The notes beneath the pieces were generated by a model. That model made no database searches, was not told where the DNA came from, and was given only the letters and a program-made list of their open reading frames with translations. Made by a program: the position numbers and the translations under genes. A stretch of DNA of 64,000 nt, taken from positions 15,179,412 to 15,243,411 of the forward strand of contig NC_090254.1 in assembly GCF_037325665.1 (NCBI RefSeq), read 5' to 3'. Positions 25,125 to 36,867 of the stretch are shown piece after piece. Within the stretch, counting starts at the first letter, position 1. Each line of letters opens with the position of its first letter. The stretch comes from Littorina saxatilis (taxonomy: Eukaryota > Mollusca > Gastropoda > Littorinimorpha > Littorinidae).

Positions 25125-25224
25125 GGAGAGAAAGACAGAGAGAGGGAGAGAAAGACAGAGACAGAGACAGAGACACTGAGAGAGACGGACGGACGGAATG
25201 ACGGGCGGGCGGGCGGGCGGGCAG

Positions 25225-25954
25225 GCTGACAGACAGACACACAGACAGGAAAAGAGAGAGAAAGATAGAGACACATACACACATACAGACGGACAGACGG
25301 ACGGGCAGACAGACAGACATATTGAATGACTGACTGAGAAGTGGCGGACGATGACAGAAACATAGACATATACGGTGATATCAACACCATGATGGGTTGA
25401 CTAACTCTGTAAGTATGCTTTGGTACAGATCTGGAAGAACATGTTATGAAAACAGTATCACTGGTACGCGTGATTATGGACAGTGTTTTCGGTACCCGCT
25501 CTTTTCATTTTTGGTGCGTCGCGGTATTTTCTCATTGAATTTCGAGCATATGTTCTCGGCTTTCAGTGTCAGTGAGTACTAAACGCAGGGGAGAACTAAT
25601 TTTGTAATACTGTCATGTATTTTAAATTGCAACAATATCGGGGAGATTTCAGTCGGGAAAGTGGGTAGACAGGAGGGGGGGGGGGGGGGGGGGTGTCAGA
25701 GAGATGATGACTATCAGAGACTTGCCAATGCAATGGTTTTATCCAAAATGTTGTCCAATCTTATCAAGCTGAGCTAAGTAATGTGAACACACAAACAAAC
25801 TTTTAAGAAAATTTCTCTCAAGCATAATCTTGAATAAAAACATAAAACAACATGACATGCCAATTATCAAATACTAGATCATTTACATGGTAACCACAGG
25901 GTAATCAAAATCTATCACTTAACCTTATATAACTATGTACCTACGTTGCAACTG
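25225..25954. other. Intergenic with GACA/GACG repeats and poly-G
   Basis: Purine-rich ACAGACAG repeats at 25225-25320 and a G run at 25674-25693. No gene recognised. Confidence 0.5.
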
Positions 25955-26745
25955 GGGGTAGAGGGGCCGGATAAACGCATGGTTGCCACTTTCAAATGTT
26001 GAAAAGCATTATGTGGCCTCTCCTGTGAGATAATCATAGAAAACAGAAACAAATCTGCTAATTCTCAAAGCAACAGTTTACTTTACAGAAGAGATCAAAT
26101 TAAAAGTCAAAAGCTGACAAAATAGCATTAAATCTGAGGACTATCTGTTACTCGTGACACATGTGCCTGTGGTGTTTTGCTATGTAAGAGTACAAAGAAC
26201 CCTCTTTTTTGTGGATGAAATCTTCTATTCTTTTGTGTTTCATCTTTATTTTTTGTGTACAGTCCCTCACCAGCAGTCATCTCGTTTCTGAGTGAGTGCA
26301 AACTTTAATACTGATAAATGACTACAACAAAAATATTCTTGCATTGTCAACCTAAACTTTTTTCCACCTCACTTAAAAAATAACTTTCAAAAGATGAAAT
26401 ATGTCATTCGTGTATGCAAATGTCCATTCACACACACATTTCATCTTCTGAAGAGTGAGAGAAAAAATCTATCCTCGAGTCAGTCTGGATTGGAGCAAAA
26501 AGGCCTACTTGTACCACCAACACAGTACCATTGCATTTGTACAGATTTTCCAACCCAGGAAAAAATCTGAAGCCGGAAATTCTGGTTTTTCAATTTACGA
26601 AAAAAAAAAGAAAAAAAAAATTTTTTTTTTATTTTTTTTTTAGTAAATTGAAAAACCGGAATTTCCGGCTTCAGATTTTTTCAAAAACCGGAATTCCGGC
26701 TCCCAGCCGGAGGAGTGGCAACCATGTAAACGGCCCGAGAGGTGG
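25955..26745. mobile_element. Possible inverted-repeat DNA element
   Basis: CATGGTTGCCACT with a GGGGCCGGATAAACG lead at 25965-25995 is mirrored by AGTGGCAACCATG followed by TAAACGGCCCGAG at 26714-26740. The termini are imperfect and I could not define a target duplication, so the boundaries are approximate. Confidence 0.35.
26559..26682. repeat. Near-perfect 124-bp palindrome with A/T centre
   Basis: Arms of about 62 bp: AAAAATCTGAAGCCGGAAAT, CTGGTTTTTCAATTTAC and an A run, mirrored after 26620 by a T run, GTAAATTGAAAAACCGG and ATTTCCGGCTTCAGATTTTT. Only one or two mismatches and no spacer. It lies inside the possible element above. Confidence 0.95.
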
Positions 26746-27086
26746 GAGGGGAAATTAATAAATGAAATAAACGATTGGTTCAAACCCTTAAAAAATTAGG
26801 TATCAAAGAAGCCATAACAAATTCCGCCGCGCGCATTTTTATAAAATCCTCCGGAAGTTGGAAGTCCCCTTGAACAAACGCGCATTACACTTTGATCGGT
26901 TTCTGTGTCCTAAAATATTATTGAACTTAGCCGACTTACACATTATACTAGCTGCCTTGTGCAGTTTTCACCGACAGTTATTTTACGACGTGCTTGACAA
27001 GATAATGTTTATGATCAAATCAATCACGACCCGACCGCGTGAAGTGTACTCGTGTCCTCAAAGCTGCGTGGGCCATGATAATAATT

Positions 27087-27161
<75 letters not shown>

Positions 27162-28027
27162 TTTTATGCAGCTTGTTATCGCGCGCATATTTCAACATAC
27201 GGATTCAAGGCGCAAGGATTTATTTATGCCGTGTGAGATGGAATAAGACCGAAAGTACTTCACTGCCAATCTCGAGAGGTACCCATGTAATGAGGAAGGG
27301 GGGGGGGGGGGAGTTCAGAACAGATGTCAAACACATGCTTCATCTGGGGTTTTAGTCAGAGTGATATAGCCGCCAGTATTGTCACTCTTCAAGGATGAAG
27401 ATACACAAATATTCAACCAGTGAAAAGTCAGTTCGTCGATGACGCGCCGAATGTTTGCAGGATTGTATGGGCGAACCGCGAGCCTTCAGCTGTAACCAAA
27501 AAATAGGGGAATCTCCTGATTTGATGACGTTGCCGAACGTTCGACGAACTATTTCGGCGTGGTTCGGCTGTAGTTAGTAGCGGGCTTTACACACACAAAC
27601 ACACAGCTAGCATTCCTTGTAACTCAATACACTGTAGAAGGCAAACAAAAACGATACCTGTTCTAAATACCGCCCCCCCCCCCCCTTTCTCGTCTTTCTT
27701 TCTGTCCCTCCCCCCGCCCAAATTGTCATCCGTTATCACAACCCTGTATATTCGGAGGTGTAAAAGTTGTACTCTGTCTGCTTGTTAATTAATCTGTCTG
27801 TTTGTTTGTTTGTTTGTTTGTTTGTTTGTTTGTTTGTTTGTGTGTTTGTGTGTGTGTGTTTGTTTGTTTGATAGTTTGTAAAAATGTAAAAATACCGCAT
27901 TCCACAAAGTAATGCATGCCTTTTATTATTAATAGTATTTATTGTTTAGAGCCTCTACGCTGGGTGGTGGGGGTTGGCTTGGACCCGATAGATAAAATAT
28001 TACAATTTTTAGCATAACAAAGAAAAC
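26746..28027. other. Intergenic with simple repeats and a SINE tail
   Basis: Poly-G at 27299-27311 and C runs near 27672. A (TTTG)n tract is at 27797-27870. An inverted pair AGTTCGTCGATG / CGTTCGACGAACT lies at about 27430-27550. No gene recognised. Confidence 0.5.
27081..27245 (-). mobile_element. SINE 3' end with (AAAT)n tail
   Basis: On the plus strand an 85-bp (ATTT)n run is followed by TATCGCGCGCATATT, a CGGATTCAAGGCGC block and GCCGTGTGAGATGGAAT. These match the reversed 3' part of the SINE at 47990-48399 (GCCTAGAACTGTACCCACGG, ATATGCGCGATATAAGC). It is thus a diverged minus-strand SINE 3' region whose tail became (AAAT)n. Confidence 0.6.
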
Positions 28028-28362
28028 AAACCCGAATTTTCGAGCGATGGGACAATAAAGTAATGAACAGAAATAAAGCAAATCTAATAAATCCTTTGAC
28101 TTTGGAGTAGCGCGACTCTGTTGCTGCTAGCTTTCCTCTGTAAGAAAGCGACCCGAATTTCTCAGCGATGGAACAATCTAACAGATCCCTTGACTTTGGG
28201 GTATCGCGACTTTGTTGCTGCTAGCTTTCCTCTGGGAGGAAGCGCCCGAATTTCCTAGCGATGGGACAATAAAGTAATGAGAGAGAAAAATATAATATAT
28301 CCCTTGACTTTGAGGTAGCGCGACTCGGTTGCTGCTAGCTTTCCTCTGGGAGAAATAGGCCC
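28028..28362 (+). repeat. Three tandem copies of a retroelement 3' end, ~95-120 bp units
   Basis: Copies at about 28030-28151, 28152-28245 and 28246-28362 share CCCGAATTT, AGCGATGGGACAATAAAGTA, TCCCTTGACTTTG and TTGCTGCTAGCTTTCCTCTG. The same blocks appear once at 38590-38670, so this is a repeat tail that was amplified locally. Confidence 0.9.
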
Positions 28363-28489
28363 TATCGGAGAACAGAAGTAGCTCGCTGACTGTCTGATTT
28401 TTTCCGAGCTTTTATTACCTCTCTGGGACATAAGATGAACACTATCTTGGGATCAAGGCAGTGTTTGTTTGTGACGTGTAAGGATTACC

Positions 28490-29390
28490 CTCATGACAAG
28501 CAAACAATACACAATTCGTTTGATCTTATTGAGGTTATCGTTCCGAATAAGTTGGTGTATATACTGTAAACAGGAGGGTTCTGTTTTAGGACCTCTATTA
28601 TTTCTCATTTATATTAACGATATTGGTATTGGTCTTGAATCAGTGTTGAAACTCTTTGCAGACGATACGAGCATGTATTTATGTTTAGATAACGATGTTA
28701 CACGAGCTGAGATTTTAAATTCTGATTTGGATAAAATTTGCGCATGGGCTTTAAAATGGAAAGTCACTTTTAATTGTCAAAAGACAGAAATGTTGGACAT
28801 TTGCAGGCAAAAAAAATGTGTTACTTCCACCATTGTATTTTGAAGATGCACTTTTGATTGATGTTGAAAATCACAAGCACCTTGGCGTCATCCTACAAGG
28901 TAATTGTAAATGGGATTCCCACATAAAAAGCCTCATTGCTAAGTGTAGAAAGTCAATTGCGTGTTTTGGTTTATTCAAGTATCGTCTAAACAGAAAATCG
29001 CTTGAAGTTATATACAAATCCTTTATATTACCATTGTTTGATTACGCGGACGTTATTTGGGATAACTGTACGAAGTGTTTGGCAGACGAGTTGGAGACCT
29101 TGCATCTCGATGCAATCCGAATTATTGTAGGTGCAGTTCGTGGCACAAGCCACCAAAAATTGTATAATGAATCGGGTTTTGTGCCCCTGAAAGAAAGGCG
29201 ACGTCGTCATAAACTCTTGCTGTATTATAAAATTGTAAATCGTTTAACCCCAGCATATTTATATTCCAAACTGCCGGTCTTGGTTTCCGATGTAAATCCT
29301 TACCACAGACGACGCCCTCTTGAACGTAAGGTTCCATTATGCAGAAGTGAGCTATGTAAATCTTCATTTTTTTTTCTCTCTTTTGGTGAA
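28490..29390 (+). mobile_element. CR1/Jockey-like LINE, RT fragment (5' part of a split copy)
   Basis: GSVLGPLLFLIYINDI and LFADDTSMYL (FADD catalytic motif) at 28575-28685 mark the palm of a CR1/Jockey-type polymerase. One frame change near 28820 separates this from the open block 28818-29350, which carries the usual downstream segments HLGVILQGNCKWDSHI, LPLFDYADVIWDN and RRRRHKLLLYYKIVN. The protein stops at an SFF block where the T run at 29390 begins. The 5' end is truncated. Its probable continuation is 31400-31600. Confidence 0.85.
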
Positions 29391-31400
29391 GTTTTTTTTT
29401 TTTTTTTTTTTTTACATACATATGTGACCCTCCACCACGAAATGAGTCGCATGTCACCTTTGCATGATTTTCATATTTTTACATTTTTCTAAAGAGTTTT
29501 TTATGCTCTATCCAGTGGTGAAAACCGTTTTAGAAAAGAGCGAAAACTGTTTGAGTTATAAGCCGGTGACCAAGGTGACCCTCACACTATTACCAGACAC
29601 TCCCCGGACTTATATTAAGCCTAGCGCAGAACCGCGCGAGGTGACATGCGACTCATTTCGTGGTGGAGGGTCACATATAATTCTGTACATTACAGGACAT
29701 CACTTAACCAAAAGGACAGATCCATATAACCGAAAAACACTTGAACAATTACAACATACATGGGGTGGGAGGATGGGTGGGGGGGGGGGGGATGTTCAGA
29801 GCTTGGTGGTCGCAGTATCAAAAGGTTTTGGAAAAAAAAGAAAAAAACAACTCTAAGGGTTACATCAAGACATGCATATACAGGAGCCAATCCTTGTAAA
29901 ATTTATCTACTGTATTATTTACAACTGCGTTATACTTTTCACAAATAAATCTTTGCTTAAAATTTCTACTAAACGTCTGAAAATGAGGGGTCTTTTTGTT
30001 CATTTTGGAAATATATACATGGTGTTTGGCACAGATTACTAACACATCAAAAGCTTTATCGGTGACTACATTGTTCGCAACTCCAAGAAGAACCAGTTCT
30101 TTAGACAGTTTTAAATTGTCACAATGGGTGCAGTTCGCCTTTAGCCAATTTACAAATTCTATCAAAAAAGTCTGCAATTTATCACACTCCCAAAACATAT
30201 GTAAAAGGGTTTCTTCATTTCTACCGCAAAATGTACACAATGACGTATCCACAATTTTTCGCAAAAATAGAAACCGTTCTGTGGGCAAAATTCTGTACAA
30301 TAGTCGGTACTGGAACCATCTCAGACAAGTGTCTTTTGTTGTTTTAAAAACATGTTGAAAAATAGCCTTCTTATCTAACAAACAGTCTAAGGATTCAGAC
30401 CATTTTTCGATACATTTTGGGACCGTAACATGTTCAATCAGCTTTTTGTAAATAAGTTGTGTCTTACCTTTACAAATACATTTCCACACATTGGGCTCTG
30501 TCATAATAAAATGTTTATCAAATTCTAAGCCGATTTTTCTCTGATATTTTTTAACAGCCTGGATTACACCTTGGTACAATACAAAATCTCCTCGCACATT
30601 TGGATATTTAATTTTAAATGCATTATAGGATAAGTATCCATTTTGTCCCAAAATATGACCAATCTGAGCAATTCCATTGTCGATCCAGTTTTGAATGTAC
30701 ACTGTCTTTTTATCTCTGCGAATATTAACATTATAATGTAAACATTCTGATACAAAATCGTTAAAGGTTGTAGGGTCACATTTTTCATGTAGTTTCTTAT
30801 AATGTTTAAAAACATCGGTCCAAAACGGGTTTTCTATTCTCTGCATCAAAACATTTGCAAATTCCTCTCCTTTCGTATTAATTGTTATAACAGATGGACA
30901 TGCTTCAGAAAATAATCTTGATATTAGCCTAATCCAGTAAGACCAACAACTCTTTTTAACCAAACAATTTTTAGAGATGACAGAAAACTTTTCACGTCAA
31001 CCATCTTTAATCCTCCATTTTCATAGGATTGGGTGACCGTAGTTCTTTTAATTTTATCTCTTTTTTCATCCCAAAGAAATTTGAAAAAAATATTATTTAA
31101 CTCCATCATAAACTGTTCGTCTGGATCAGGTAAATTCGTAAACAAATGTGTCAATTTGGAAATAGCCAAGGTTTTTAGGACTGTTATTTTACAAAAAGGT
31201 GTCAGGTTCCTTCTGGTCCATGAATTCAGAAGTTTTTGAATTTCCTTTAACTTATTTTTATAGTTAAGAAAAACAACCTCGGATACATTTACTGAAAAAA
31301 TAACACCAAGTGCTTTAAAGTTATCCGGGTTCCAGGTAAAATTCATATCAGGCAAAAATCTTCTTTTGCAAAACTTTAAAGGTCCTAACCAAACTACGCC
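29391..31400 (-). mobile_element. 5'-truncated Tx1/L1-like LINE on the minus strand
   Basis: Minus-strand open blocks 30924-31436 and 29860-30963 overlap in different frames, so one frame change separates them. The first has thumb motifs (LGVIFSVN, LTHLFTNLPDP, NNIFFKFLWDEKRDKIKR, ENGGLKMVDV) typical of Tx1-like LINEs. The second ends in a zf-RVT tail CTFCGRNEETLLHMFWECD. The catalytic palm is missing because of 5' truncation near 31400. The T run at 29391-29412 fits a poly-A tail read in reverse, with a MITE inside the 3' region. Confidence 0.8.
29423..29676. mobile_element. MITE with ~37-bp terminal inverted repeats, TA-flanked
   Basis: TGTGACCCTCCACCACGAAA and TGAGTCGCATGTCACC at the left are mirrored exactly at the right end (GGTGACATGCGACTCA, TTTCGTGGTGGAGGGTCACA). 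TA stands outside each end, as in Tc1/mariner-type insertions. About 250 bp, non-coding. Confidence 0.9.
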
Positions 31401-31600
31401 CGGAAGACGCTGAACACTTTTTGTTGCATTGTCCAAAATTTAAAGAACATAGAACCATTTTATTCAATAGTCTGCCAACGCACGCTCTGGATTGCAAAAC
31501 ACTTTTGTTTGGAAATACTGATTTAACTATATCTTTGAACATGAAAATATTTTCTGCTGTACAAGATTATGTTATGTCAACTGATCGCTTCGGCTGATAT
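31400..31600 (+). mobile_element. LINE 3' coding end (probable continuation of 28490-29390)
   Basis: Plus-strand frame reads EDAEHFLLHCPKFKEHRT, then LLFGNTDLTISLNMKIFSAV and QDYVMSTDRFG followed by a stop. These are the standard C-terminal blocks of mollusc CR1/Jockey-like polymerases. It starts exactly where the minus-strand Tx1-like LINE stops. Roughly 80 residues between the two parts are missing. Confidence 0.75.
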
Positions 31601-31632
31601 TATATTAACAGTGACAGCAATAGATGTAGCAA

Positions 31633-31634
31633 TG

Positions 31635-31718
<84 letters not shown>
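31633..31718 (+). repeat. (CT)n microsatellite
   Basis: About 85 bp of uninterrupted CT dinucleotides directly after the LINE 3' end. Confidence 0.98.
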
Positions 31719-31720
<2 letters not shown>

Positions 31721-33971
31721 ATTTGTATAACATATTATGAAATATTTTGAAAGAAAAGGGTTGAAATTATCACTTGTTCGCCATGACTTGTTATCAGAAT
31801 GTGTATTGATTATTAGTTTTAGAACGTGTCCATGAGCAGTCTGCTTGTTAACGTTCTTAATGTTGTTACTGTATATAACATGTTTACAAGAAATTAATAA
31901 AAACACGCTTAAACCAAACAGGAGAGTTCCACTTTTAAACAAATTTTTAAAACACCTGTTGTGAACACTGCATGAATTACTCTTTAACAAAAATAACACA
32001 CATGAATAGCACTCGCTAAAATTAGTGAAATAGTGTTTACCATTTGTGCTACTTTTACCAGTTGAATAAAACAAACTTCGCCAACAAATTATTAAGACAA
32101 ATTACGCACCCAAATTAGGGCATTAATTCCCATGTCATTTCGTTCAATTTGGTTATGCTACTTCCCGTAGTACATGTAGTATGTAGTCAAAATAGTCTGA
32201 AAGTTTCAAAGAAAACTACCAAGTCCTTGCTGACATACTGCGCTTTTCGGCATAATGCCCCTAGTAATTGACGCAAAACTCCCGTTTTTGACCGCACATG
32301 CGATCGACACCTGCATCAGAAGGAATAGTATACAACACGAATATGCGAGCGTGTTAACCTTTTTTTTTAAATGTAAAACAATCGCCCCGCGATTTACAAA
32401 TCACGTAAATGCGCCGGATATTCTCTTGTCATCTCCAAAGTCAAGGGATCTATTAAATGTTTTTAATGCGCACATATTCATTAAAATCTCTCTCTCTCTC
32501 TCTCTAATGATGTATGGATTGAACACTGTTTTTCCCGGTATTTGAAACATATGACGTCAGAGGCCTTGTTTAAACGCACACAAAAATTCTTGGAAAATGC
32601 CTAGGCCGACATTCTTAACAACTACTTTCGCGTTGAAATCCTCTTACCACCCATGTCTGATAAGATATGTACATGAAATTGATTATGTGGCGTATCTAGT
32701 AGTGTTTGGAAGATTTCAACAAATTAAATTTTTTCGATGAATCAGCAAAAACCTACCGTCAATTTAATAACTTTTTCTGACATGACAAATAACAGCAGAC
32801 CTAATGCCTCAAATGACTTGAAATTCCGTACTTACTTTACGACACGTGTTAGCTCCAATCTCCAAAATTTTGAAGGTAATGCATTGGCGAGTTACTCAAA
32901 TGTATCATTTTTTGTCTCATTACCCGCTAAAACGGCTTCAAAAACTGCCTTGTGTTCCTTCTGAGAGGATTGGCACCTACACCGCGTCCTTGGTAGACAA
33001 GATATGTGAACAAAGCTGACTGATTTGGATGCAGATTTGATAGTTCTGTCTAAGGACATGCTCTTAACATGTTTCGTTTCAGCAGTTCTGATTTGTTGTC
33101 AATTTTAACGCGGGAACCTTGATTTTGTGAATTTGATTTTGGGGGGTGTCTGTATTGTTGGTTCCACTGAATCGACACTACGTCATGTAAACTCAATCTG
33201 TTTACTGAATAAATAAGGGGAATAAATGGCCTTTGGTTTAAACAAGTTTTTATTCAATAAATTTCGTTGGAACAATTGCCGCATACATGAAATTTGGAAA
33301 ATGGAGCACAACAAGCTAGGCTTATAAGCGTACTCTTAAATCAAAAGAAAATTTGGCGGACGATTTTAATATAACAGGTTTGAAATAATGTCAAAATAAT
33401 AATTGTAAATTATGGTAGACAAACATGTAACAATAAAAGGAACAAGAAAAAAATTAAAAAAAAAAATAATTGGATTTACGATCAACAGACTCATCAGAAA
33501 GATCTGCCCTCAAACGCATGTGTAAAGTTTTTTTTTTTTGACGAGTAGTGTAAAGAGGGATGAAATTCGTCAACGACTATCTTTACCTCAATGACAAAAA
33601 TGCATTTTTACGATTTTTGTACCTTGTTTACCCCGTATTACACACTTAATGAGGAAGTGAACATAAGACAGCAATTGCACACTATTTACTAATCGGACAG
33701 CCATTAAGTGTCCTCCACAAATCTGCTTTTGTTTTTGACGTGCTGTATCTGGTTCATATTTTACAGCAGTTTGAAAACTACGTAAACTCGCTTGCAACAG
33801 TACGCACTAAATACAGAGCTGCTCTGCAAATGTGTGAAATCTGTGTATAATCTGAACATGGATATGGCAATGGATACCAAATTTGTGTAAAACAGGGCTC
33901 GTTGTCCACACCTATATTGCAGTAATATGAGGACAACTTGCATTTCCATTTTTAGGGAGGTGCAGCTATTT
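31719..33971. other. AT-rich intergenic DNA, no gene recognised
   Basis: No splice-bounded exon or defined repeat end found. A short CTCTCT patch is at 32490-32505 and A/T runs at 33447-33470 and 33528-33540. Confidence 0.45.
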
Positions 33972-34095
33972 GCGGACATCCGTCACTATATTGCAGCAAT
34001 TTGCGGACCAAAGACCGCCTATTTGAGGACGTCCTCAGATAGTCGCATTTTTCGGCCGATGTCCGCAAATTGCTGCGATATAGCGATGGACGACC
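33972..34095. repeat. Inverted repeat, ~34-bp arms
   Basis: TATTGCAGCAATTTGCGGAC at the left is mirrored by GTCCGCAAATTGCTGCGATA at the right, and the outer GGACATCCGTCACTA by TAGCGATGGACGACC, with a few mismatches. The loop contains a second palindrome GAGGACGTCCTC. Confidence 0.85.
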
Positions 34096-34250
34096 CCACT
34101 TGGTCCCATTTGGTCCGCATATGGTTGGAAATCCACAAACACCTTCCACTTGGATATATACCAACAATTAACATCTTGGGCCCTTTTTGTGTGAAGAGTG
34201 GGAAGGTATGTTGGATTCATGTCGTAAGTGTCACCTTATATAGTCAATTT

Positions 34251-34549
34251 TTCCGATCTCCCAGGTCAACTTATGTGCAGACCTGCTAGTGACTTAAACC
34301 CCCTTCGTGTGTACACGCAAGCACAAGACCAAGTGCGCACGGAAAGGATCCTGTAATCTATGTCAGAGTTCGGTGGGTTATAGAAACACGAAAATACCCA
34401 GCATGCCTACCCTGAAATCGGCGTATGCAGCCTGAAAGGCGGTGTAAAAATGGTCATACACGTAAAAATCCACTCGTGCTAAAAACATGAGTGAACGTGG
34501 GAGTCTAAGCCCATGAACGAAGAAGAAGAAGAAGAAGAAGAAGAAGAAG

Positions 34550-34577
<28 letters not shown>
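34251..34577 (+). mobile_element. 5'-truncated SINE with (GAA)n tail and 9-bp target duplication
   Basis: Matches the body and tail of the full copy at 54439-54836 (CCGATCTCCCAGGTCAACTT, GTGCAGACCTGCTAGTGACT) but lacks the tRNA head. Flanked by AGTCAATTT on both sides (34242-34250 and 34578-34586). It sits about 340 bp upstream of the peptide-precursor start codon. Confidence 0.9.
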
Positions 34578-34580
<3 letters not shown>

Positions 34581-34759
34581 CAATTTGTTAAATTAATTGA
34601 GCAAAAACGTCCAACTCTGTGCAGAAAGCAGGCAAACTGTAGAATTCTGGTATGAGTGTCTGAGCAGAAAGATGCTCGATCTTACCCAATGTAAAAGACT
34701 GGACACATCTGTGGCGGTACACACGGAAGGAAGGCACGTTCATTTCATACTGAGTCTGT

Positions 34760-34924
34760 TCACTTCTGTTTCAGACACAACCCAGCACCATCAATCCAGA
34801 GAATCAGGACAAAGAACGGCTGTAGTCGGACAAACCAGAATCGGCCATCGATCGTCGTAAACCGCCAGTGCCAGAATCAGTCCGCATACCGACTTGGGAC
34901 CATCACATCGTCCTTGCACCATGG
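34760..34924 (+). promoter_or_regulatory. Likely 5' UTR and start context of the peptide gene
   Basis: The start codon at 34921 has the context GCACCATGG, an ideal Kozak match with C-A-C-C before and G after the ATG. I do not see a clear TATA box; the transcription start is unknown. Confidence 0.4.
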
Positions 34925-36716
34925 TTGACTCACACAGTTTTGTGAACATGTTCTTCGTTTTCGCAGCAGTTCTACAGATCTCATCACTGGTTCACTGCCT
35001 TCCCGTTCAGGTAAGAACGTAATACCATTGTAAGTGTCAATTTGTTTCGTGTCTAAATTATTTATGCATCTATTTGTTTGTTTATTTACTTATTAAGTGC
35101 AGTTTTTAGCTTCCACACCATACGGCATTTTTTATGACAGTCAAGATTTGTTAATGATGCTTTTGATCCCCTCAGGCGCAGGCACAAATAAGGTAATGGT
35201 GCGTAAATATCTCTCACCCCGGGCCCCCCCAAAAATTAAAAAAATTAAAATTCCGCACACCCGATCCATTCATATAATAATTCTCCGATATCAGCCCCCC
35301 CCCCCCTCCCCCGCAGACACAAGAATTCACGTGGGGCTGGGCACAAAACAGACGCCTGTCGCAAATCATTTTTCATTTTCACTTTCACAACTTTGTCGTC
35401 CCATCGTTGTGAAATTCGGATCACCTTCTCCAAGTGGAACGCTATCCATAACAGGATCGCGCTACCTATGAATGTACGTGTTTAGACATAATCAGCCTGT
35501 GAATGAATGTAAATGAACTAATACGCTGTCATACAGGAATCAAACACAACTCTAAATGTAAGTTCCCTTTACTGTATTAATCAGCTATGACAACGTACAC
35601 ACAAATACACACAATCATGAACATAAATGTTAGGTACTCAAAAATCCGGTACTCACAGTTTTGTAGCAAAAAACAACTAGAGATGACAATCTCGTACAAT
35701 TGCACTATCAAAACTCTCTTCTCTTCACTCAGGTAAAGAAATACAAACAGTCCGTGAACTCATAGGCACACGATATCTATTTTAAGTGTAACGACTCACG
35801 GCTCTTGTATATTCAAAAATCACCGTCTGCTCTGTCTACTAAATATTCCTTATCTCTTTAAGTATTCAAGTTCTTGTAGACATATTTTAATTCTGGTCCT
35901 ACACAGAATCACACAGCGTCTATAGCCGTACACTAGGAAATGTATTTACTACTAGATCCTTCTACTGGCGACCTCGGTCTACGCAGTAACTATCGCCCAG
36001 TGACCTCTATGGTCCAACCATACGGACACAAAATAACCGTGCTCTAGCTTCTAGAAATCCCGTCAAATCTCAGCTAGGCGAGTCAATAGGTAAGATAATC
36101 CGGCGGCTGCTCAGATCCTTAGTACTGTCATCTGGTCGCTACCTTCCTGCCTGACCGGTTATACGACGCACTGCACAACATAAATAGCGGACATCTTGTC
36201 TTAAATATCTGTCTGCTATGTTTAAAGTTACAGTGTTAGTCGATTCAACTTATGCGATAAACATTCACGATATTCAAATGCTTATTCCATTTACCTTGAA
36301 CGTGCTTTACGCGGGCTTCCTTTCTCCCGGTCGATTCCTCTGACAAACCCCTCTCTGTCGCCGGACAGTGGTCAAGTGTAACGATATCTGCGTTGCGATT
36401 CACAACGTCAACTCTCTCAGTCAGTGAGTGAGCTGAATTCACAGTACGTGCTACGTCACTTCTATATTCCGTGATTTCCTTCACACAGCCGACTGCACTT
36501 CTGGCAGCATGATCGAGGTCTTTTACCTGACACACTGGTGACACAGAGGTGGGACATGGATACCGTCTCTGAGTCTGCGCATGGAGTTGGCCTGTGTCCA
36601 TCCCGGTCCGGATTAGAAACCGTGACCTGCGGATAATAAGTCATGTGCTCTTTGAATTGAGGCAACGGGCACACACGTACAGACACACGCAGACACATAC
36701 GCATTTCAACGCACAC

Positions 36717-36751
<35 letters not shown>

Positions 36752-36784
36752 CACACACACACACACACACACAGAGAGAAAGAC

Positions 36785-36867
<83 letters not shown>

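Larger units (their letters stand above)
21757..25224 (+). repeat. Segmental duplicate B (long copy, with extra segments)
   Basis: Colinear with duplicate A but carries three additions: a 416-bp hAT-like MITE (22230-22645), a stretch of about 375 bp at 22761-23134 with no clear ends (possibly lost from A rather than gained by B), and the 1.1-kb ACACGTGT element (23705-24811). Removing these leaves about 1.57 kb, close to the 1.61 kb of copy A. Confidence 0.95.

Noticed and set aside
26858-27355. 165-codon frame with an FIYLFIYL repeat resembling a membrane protein
   Set aside because: The hydrophobic repeat is the (TTTA)n tail of a SINE.
29464-29856. 130-codon frame across the MITE
   Set aside because: It reads through the MITE's inverted ends and a poly-G run; not conserved coding.
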